A stretch of DNA of 27,329 nucleotides from Lachnospiraceae bacterium UBA7060 (lineage in GTDB: Bacteria; Bacillota; Clostridia; Lachnospirales; Lachnospiraceae), in the NCBI GenBank assembly GCA_002493835.1, contig DLAA01000137.1, positions 1-27,329 on the forward strand. Direction: 5' to 3'. The notes beneath the pieces are model-generated. The model had not been told where the DNA came from. It did not search any database and was given only the letters and a program-made list of their open reading frames with translations. Within the stretch, counting starts at the first letter, position 1. Each line of letters opens with the position of its first letter. A program made the translations under genes and the position numbers. Below, piece after piece: positions 23,442 through 27,329 of the stretch.

Positions 23442-24032
23442 TTATGTTGTCTCCTGCGGCGGATGTCTGCGCGCATTATATTCATTCATCGCGGCATCCG
23501 GCCCCTTTACAAGAATCATTTCTATGGCCAGTGCTGCAGTGCGGGCACTCTCATTCATGATTTCCCGCTCTTCTTCAAAATAATGGCACAGCACATAGTC
23601 CGCCAAATCCATCTTCGGCGGTTTTTCCCCAACGCCCATCCGCACCCGAATAAACTCATCATGCCCCAGATGCAGAATGATATTCTTCAAACCGTTGTGT
23701 CCCCCGTCGCTGCCACGCTTACGAATCCGGATCTGGCCCATATCGAGGTTGATATCGTCCGAAATCACAATTAACTCGCTTTTCTCGTCCACCTTATAAA
23801 AGTCTATGACGCTGCGGACGCTCTCACCACTCAAATTCATGTAAGTGAGCGGTTTCACAAGAACGGCCTTCTGCCCAGCCACAATTCCTTTACCGATCAC
23901 AGCCTTATGCTTTTTTTCTCCCAGCACAATATCGTTTTTCTCCGCAATCGCATCAATCACATCAAAACCGATATTGTGCCTGGTGTTCAAATATTTTCTG
24001 TCCGGATTTCCCAAACCTACGATAATATACAT
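23442..24032 (-). CDS. pth: Peptidyl-tRNA hydrolase
   Basis: Releases tRNA from prematurely dropped peptidyl-tRNA (Pth/SpoVC). Motifs: MYIIVGLGNPDRKY at the start, TRHNIGFD with catalytic His19, KPLTYMNLSG, and VISDDINLDMGQIRIRKRGSDGGHNGLKNI, whose segments DDINLD and GSDGGHNGLK carry the conserved Asp and the tRNA-binding residues. Starting at ATG 24032 gives 196 residues, close to the family norm of about 185-195; GAGG lies 5 bases upstream. A longer in-frame reading to 24074 adds 14 residues that overlap the terminator stem and are not expected. Its transcript either reads through that terminator or starts at a promoter overlapping it (TTGCTT - 16 - TATATG). Confidence 0.96.
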   Translation of the reverse strand: MYIIVGLGNPDRKYLNTRHNIGFDVIDAIAEKNDIVLGEKKHKAVIGKGIVAGQKAVLVKPLTYMNLSGESVRSVIDFYKVDEKSELIVISDDINLDMGQIRIRKRGSDGGHNGLKNIILHLGHDEFIRVRMGVGEKPPKMDLADYVLCHYFEEEREIMNESARTAALAIEMILVKGPDAAMNEYNARRHPPQETT

Positions 24033-24064
24033 AATTACCTCGATTCCATATATTTTCAGACACG

Positions 24065-24106
24065 AAAAAAGCAACCGCCGCTCACCAAAGTAGTTGGTTG
24101 CTTTTT
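24065..24106 (-). terminator. Terminator between the 63-residue gene and pth
   Basis: Minus strand: AAAAAGCAACC (24096-24106 arm) pairs with GGTTGCTTTTTT (24065-24076 arm) over 11 bp, enclosing a 19-base loop and ending in a U run. It is A-rich on the opposite side, so it could work in both directions. Confidence 0.88.
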
Positions 24107-24116
24107 GCTTTATTAC

Positions 24117-24308
24117 TTATTCATTGATCTTGTCAATGGGTGTAAGGTTAACGCCCAAACTCGTAAGTATCACCTTTAATGAAATATAATCGTCTTTCAG
24201 GTCTTCATACGTCTCAACCGCGTTTTCTTTCCTTGCTAAAAGCATCCGTTTTTGCACTTTCTGAAAATCATTGATAGATCGTTCGATAATCTCACCGTTA
24301 CTAGGCAT
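24117..24308 (-). CDS. Small conserved-type protein of unknown function, 63 residues
   Basis: The start chosen is ATG 24306-24308 because GGGAGG (24317-24322) lies 8 bases upstream; a longer frame to 24335 would swallow this ribosome binding site. The product (MPSNGEIIERSINDFQKVQK at the N-terminus) is highly charged, predicted mainly helical and possibly coiled-coil over residues 5-48, ending SLGVNLTPIDKINE. It has no signal peptide, membrane helix or Cys. It has its own promoter (24354-24382) and terminator and lies between spoVG and pth, where Bacillus carries glmU, prs and ctc. I do not recognise a family. Confidence 0.75.
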   Translation of the reverse strand: MPSNGEIIERSINDFQKVQKRMLLARKENAVETYEDLKDDYISLKVILTSLGVNLTPIDKINE

Positions 24309-24353
24309 CTCAGTCACCTCCCAATCGAAAAACACGGATATCTAATTGCATTT

Positions 24354-24382
24354 AGTATACCATGGCAAAGATAAAAAGTCTA
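24354..24382 (-). promoter_or_regulatory. Promoter of the 63-residue gene
   Basis: TAGACT (24377-24382), 17-base spacer ending in TGG, TATACT (24354-24359) on the minus strand; the TG makes it an extended -10. It sits between the spoVG terminator and the gene. Confidence 0.65.
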
Positions 24383-24423
24383 TTCTAATTTAAAGACAGC
24401 AGTCACACCGCCTTGTTTTCCCC

Positions 24424-24452
24424 AAAAAGAAGGACGCTCACGCGTCCTTCTT
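24424..24452 (-). terminator. Terminator of spoVG
   Basis: Minus strand: AAGAAGGACGC - GTGA - GCGTCCTTCTT, a perfect 11-bp stem (24442-24452 and 24427-24437) with a GTGA tetraloop, followed by TTTTT that overlaps the foot of the stem. It begins about 15 bases after the spoVG stop. Confidence 0.95.
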
Positions 24453-24466
24453 CAGTCACACTGCTT

Positions 24467-24739
24467 TCACTCAATATCCGGCTGCAAAAGTGTCTTCTCA
24501 TAGCTTTCCAGAATAATCCTCTGAATTCTCTCACGAGTTTCAGAATTAATCGGGTGGGCGATATCGCGATACTCGCCATCTGACGCCTTTTTACTCGGCA
24601 TAGCTATAAACAGGCCTTTTTCGCCCTCAATTACTTTAATGTCATGTACAACGAATTCGTCGTCAATCGTGATTGAGACGATTGCTTTCATCTTGCTGTC
24701 TTGAGTCATTTTGCGCACGCGGACATCAGTAATTCTCAT
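24467..24739 (-). CDS. spoVG: Septation/sporulation regulator SpoVG
   Basis: Small nucleic-acid-binding regulator involved in septation, sporulation and post-transcriptional control. MRITDVRVRKM at the N-terminus, KAIVSITIDDEFVVHDIKVI segments, LFIAMPSKK and DIAHPINSETRERIQ are the SpoVG consensus. The 90-residue length fits the family (84-97). The ATG at 24737-24739 is fixed by AAGGAGG (24749-24755) 9 bases upstream; a longer frame to 24808 adds 23 residues never seen in SpoVG. It is followed by a strong terminator, so it is a single-gene unit. Confidence 0.97.
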   Translation of the reverse strand: MRITDVRVRKMTQDSKMKAIVSITIDDEFVVHDIKVIEGEKGLFIAMPSKKASDGEYRDIAHPINSETRERIQRIILESYEKTLLQPDIE

Positions 24740-24948
24740 GAAGCTCAGCCTCCTTATCATATGATACCGGACAGAATCCTCCCGGTTTTCACAAGCTTTT
24801 CCACACAAGTCATACTCATCAAGCCACGTAGCTTGTAATAAACATGTAATTAGTTATGCCCCTCTTACAGACAACTTAATTTCTCTTGACAATCACCCCT
24901 CATCACTTATTTTACTTTGCCAAACTCTGTCGGTTCAAATCAACAGGA
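24740..24948 (-). promoter_or_regulatory. spoVG upstream region with leader hairpin
   Basis: About 210 bases between glgD and spoVG with no gene. On the minus strand ACCGG (24782-24786) pairs with CCGGT (24766-24770) around GAGGATTCTGT just before the ribosome binding site. The loop contains AGGATT, similar to a sigma H -35, but no GAAT -10 follows at the right distance. A second short stem CAAGC/GCTTG lies near 24823-24838. No clear glgD terminator is visible. Confidence 0.3.
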
Positions 24949-26067
24949 CTACAACGAATACCTGTCGTTATGCTCCACCACAATCTCTATTCCATCCTCA
25001 CCCTTGTGGTAAGAGTTTGCGCGAATCGTACCTCTGCTCTCTACAATGCAGTTTTCTATATGCGTATTATCTCCTATATACACATCATTCAGGATGATGG
25101 AGTTCTTGATATAACAGTTGCTTCCAATGTACGTCTCCTTAAAGATCACGGAATCTTCTACCGTACCGTTGACAATACATCCGCTGGATATCAGGCTGTT
25201 TTTCACCTGTCCACCTACATTATACTTCGCGGGCGGCAAATCGTCTACCTTGGAATACACATCGGGATACTGTTTAAAGAAGTAATCTCTAATCTCCGGC
25301 TTTAGGAAATCCATATTTGTCTTAAAATAATCCTCCACCGTAGCGATATTGCTCCAGTATTCCTTTATTTTATAGCCGTAAATCCTTTTCTGATTCTTAT
25401 AACGAATCAGAATATCTTTTACAAAATCGTAACGGTCTTCCTCTTTACATCTTTCGATCATCTCGATCAACATTCTTCTTCTGACCACATAGATACCACA
25501 GGAGATCGTATTTGACTTTGCCACTACCGGCTTTTCCTCAAAATCCTCAATACGGCTGTCTTCATTCATCTTCAGGATACCAAAGCGCTCCACATTCGTA
25601 CCAGGCTCCATGTCTTTACAGACTACAGTAATATCGGCTTTTTTGTCAATATGATATTCTAAAACTTTATTATAATCCATTTTGTAGACACAGTCGCCGG
25701 AAACAATTACCACATAGGGCTCATGACTGTTCTTTAAAAAAGACAGATTCTGTGCGATCGCATCCGCTGTTCCCCGGTACCAGGCGTTACTCTCCGCTGT
25801 TGTCGCAGGAGTTTCCACAAACAGACCACCCTGTTTACGTCCGAAGTCCCACCATTTGGATGAGCTCAAATGCTCGTTCAGGCTGCCCGCATTATACTGC
25901 GTAAATACAGCCACTTTGTTGATATGGGAGTTGGTCATATTGCTAAGCGCAAAGTCAATACCCCTGTAACTTCCTGCGATAGGCATCGCACAGACTGCGC
26001 GCTTCTGGGTCAGCTGTCTGATCCTGTGATTGTTGCCACCCGCTAAGATAATTCCGATTGCTCTCAC
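24949..26067 (-). CDS. glgD: Glucose-1-phosphate adenylyltransferase regulatory-type subunit GlgD
   Basis: Partner of GlgC in the ADP-glucose pyrophosphorylase of Firmicutes. It has the nucleotidyltransferase fold, but the phosphate loop reads ILAGGNNHRIRQLTQKR instead of the catalytic GGxGSRLxxLT...KPA, as expected for GlgD, which has little activity alone and modulates GlgC. Other recognisable parts are YRGIDFALSNM, WYRGTADAIAQNL, VVIVSGDCVYKMDY and FEEKP. The C-terminal left-handed beta-helix hexapeptides (VEDSVIFKETYIGSNCYIK) are present. 372 residues is normal. The start is GTG 26067, overlapping the glgC stop by 4 bases (GTGA), indicating translational coupling and one-to-one assembly. 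Confidence 0.95.
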   Translation of the reverse strand: MRAIGIILAGGNNHRIRQLTQKRAVCAMPIAGSYRGIDFALSNMTNSHINKVAVFTQYNAGSLNEHLSSSKWWDFGRKQGGLFVETPATTAESNAWYRGTADAIAQNLSFLKNSHEPYVVIVSGDCVYKMDYNKVLEYHIDKKADITVVCKDMEPGTNVERFGILKMNEDSRIEDFEEKPVVAKSNTISCGIYVVRRRMLIEMIERCKEEDRYDFVKDILIRYKNQKRIYGYKIKEYWSNIATVEDYFKTNMDFLKPEIRDYFFKQYPDVYSKVDDLPPAKYNVGGQVKNSLISSGCIVNGTVEDSVIFKETYIGSNCYIKNSIILNDVYIGDNTHIENCIVESRGTIRANSYHKGEDGIEIVVEHNDRYSL

Positions 26068-27329
26068 GATTTATCACCTGCCTTAATTAAAGTTTTGCCG
26101 CTGGGAAGACTGCCGTTTTCATAGTCCTCCGGCGTAGTCACACCGAACACCACAGAATTCTTCCCTACCGTAACTCCCTTGGGAATCACACTCTTTTCAC
26201 CCACTGTCACTAGATCATGATCATAGATATTAGGATCTGTCTCATTGGGAACAGCTTCTCCGATCCCCAGCTTTACATTATCCTCAATCTCCACATTTTC
26301 TGCGACAATCGCCTTGTAGAGCTCACAGTTTTTCCCGATCCGGGTCTGATTCATGATGATGGAATCGCGGATTACCGTGCCTGCTCCAATGGTAACACCG
26401 CAGCCAATCACTGAATTATAAACCTGTCCGTATATTTCACAGCCCTCGCCGATAATACTCTTCTCAACTACGCTGTCCGCTGCCAGATACTGAGGCGGCA
26501 GGATCTCACTCTTTGTGTAGATCTTCCAGTATTCCTCGTAAAGGTTAAACTCGGGCACAATGTCAATGAGCTCCATGTTTGCCTCCCAGAAGGAATGGAG
26601 TGTTCCCACATCCTTCCAGTAGCCATTAAATTCATAAGCATAAAGCGGCGCACCCTTTTTATGGCAGTAGGGAATCAAATGCTTACCAAAATCTAACCCC
26701 GGCTGCTCCTTATTGGCAAGCAGCGCCTCCTTAAGCGTCTTCCAATTAAAGATATAGATACCCATAGAAGCCAGATTACTGCGGGGATTAGCCGGCTTTT
26801 CCTCGAAATCTGTGATCCGGCGGTTCTCGTCAGTAATCATAATACCGAAGCGCTTTGCCTCCTCCATAGGGACCGGCATAACTGCAATTGTCACCTCAGC
26901 ACCATTCTGTTTATGGAAATCGAGCATCACCTCATAATCCATCTTGTAGATGTGATCTCCTGAAAGGATCAACACATACTCCGGATTATAGCTCTCCATA
27001 TAGTCAATATTCTGGTATATTGCATTCGCCGTACCGGTGTACCATTCGCTGTTCGCACTCTTCTCATAGGGCGGTAGTACTGTAACGCCTCCTATGTTTC
27101 TGTCCAAATCCCAGGGAATACCGATTCCGATATGTGTGTTCAACCTAAGCGGTTGATACTGGGTGAGCACGCCTACTGTATCGACGCCTGAATTAATACA
27201 GTTACTCAGCGGGAAGTCTATTATTCTGTATTTACTTCCAAATGACACTGCCGGCTTGGCCACCTTTGATGTAAGCACCCCCAGTCTGCTTCCCTGACCG
27301 CCCGCTAAAAGCATGGCAATCATCTCTTT
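26064..27329 (-). CDS. glgC: Glucose-1-phosphate adenylyltransferase catalytic subunit GlgC (start beyond right edge)
   Basis: Makes ADP-glucose from ATP and glucose-1-phosphate, the committed step of glycogen synthesis. Motifs: AMLLAGGQGSRLGVLTSKVAKPAVSFG (catalytic loop, split here as LAGGQGSRLGVLT and KVAKPAV), YRIIDFPLSNC, WYTGTANAIYQN, LILSGDHIYKMDY with the metal-binding Asp, RITDFEEKP, YWKDVGT, and a C-terminal beta-helix. An ATG exists at 27321-27323, but the codons before it read Lys-Glu (AAA GAG) and remain open to the window edge. GlgC proteins commonly begin with a few residues such as KKEM before IAML, so the true start is probably outside. It overlaps glgD by 4 bases. Starch synthase and branching enzyme genes are not in the window. 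Confidence 0.95.
   Translation of the reverse strand, partial: KEMIAMLLAGGQGSRLGVLTSKVAKPAVSFGSKYRIIDFPLSNCINSGVDTVGVLTQYQPLRLNTHIGIGIPWDLDRNIGGVTVLPPYEKSANSEWYTGTANAIYQNIDYMESYNPEYVLILSGDHIYKMDYEVMLDFHKQNGAEVTIAVMPVPMEEAKRFGIMITDENRRITDFEEKPANPRSNLASMGIYIFNWKTLKEALLANKEQPGLDFGKHLIPYCHKKGAPLYAYEFNGYWKDVGTLHSFWEANMELIDIVPEFNLYEEYWKIYTKSEILPPQYLAADSVVEKSIIGEGCEIYGQVYNSVIGCGVTIGAGTVIRDSIIMNQTRIGKNCELYKAIVAENVEIEDNVKLGIGEAVPNETDPNIYDHDLVTVGEKSVIPKGVTVGKNSVVFGVTTPEDYENGSLPSGKTLIKAGDKS

Noticed and set aside
24740..24808. N-terminal extension of SpoVG (23 residues)
   Set aside because: The strong AAGGAGG at 24749-24755 and the family consensus both place the start at 24739.
24925..24960. GGTTCAAATC resembling a tRNA T-loop
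   Set aside because: The flanking stem is mismatched, and no anticodon, D-arm or acceptor stem can be built on either side; the element overlaps the 3' end of glgD.
1..27329. CRISPR array, IS element or prophage
   Set aside because: No regularly spaced direct repeats, no transposase, integrase or phage structural gene is seen; the only protein-level repeats are the InlB/thioredoxin-like modules.

Overview
The window looks like chromosome of a spore-forming, gut-type member of the Clostridia, most likely Lachnospiraceae. This rests on spoVG and spoVT, a GlgC/GlgD pair, a large secreted protein of InlB-repeat and transglutaminase type, an intracellular GH32 sugar-uptake operon, strong AGGAGG-type ribosome binding sites and moderate base composition. 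The family assignment is inference; no rRNA or other marker gene is present. There are no tRNA or rRNA genes, no CRISPR array, no insertion sequence and no phage genes. Almost everything is on the minus strand. Only a nitroreductase and a beta-carbonic anhydrase (about 12.0-13.5 kb) are on the plus strand.

Layout, right to left in the direction of transcription. (1) glgC (cut by the right edge) and glgD overlap by 4 bases and supply ADP-glucose for glycogen. (2) spoVG with its own terminator. (3) A 63-residue protein of unknown function with its own promoter and terminator. (4) pth (spoVC), mfd and a 1-phosphofructokinase-type kinase in close succession, then an MFS transporter. The order spoVG - pth - mfd - (insert) - spoVT recalls the Bacillus spoVG...spoVC-fin-mfd-spoVT block. 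(5) A 33-codon micro-ORF, an alpha/beta hydrolase, a membrane-anchored Mur ligase and a divergent D-Ala-D-Ala ligase form a cell-wall cluster. (6) The two plus-strand genes; the carbonic anhydrase is preceded by a structured inverted-repeat leader. (7) spoVT. (8) A fructan/sucrose utilisation locus: LacI-type regulator, GH32 beta-fructosidase, lipoprotein binding protein and two ABC permeases. No ATPase is encoded here, so a shared MsmK/UgpC-type ATPase elsewhere is expected. Two LacI-type operators lie upstream of the GH32 gene. (9) A very large secreted protein running off the left edge. It carries a transglutaminase-like domain, four InlB B-type repeats and three intercalated thioredoxin-fold-like segments without a CXXC motif. 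Its frame is broken by a 7-G tract exactly at the catalytic Cys codon.

The most interesting points are the G-tract frameshift (phase switch, mutation or sequencing error), the redox-dead thioredoxin-like/InlB array, the Mur ligase that has a multi-helix membrane region in place of the usual UDP-binding N-domain next to a divergent Ddl, the conserved-looking micro-ORF, and the structured leader or dispersed element before the carbonic anhydrase.
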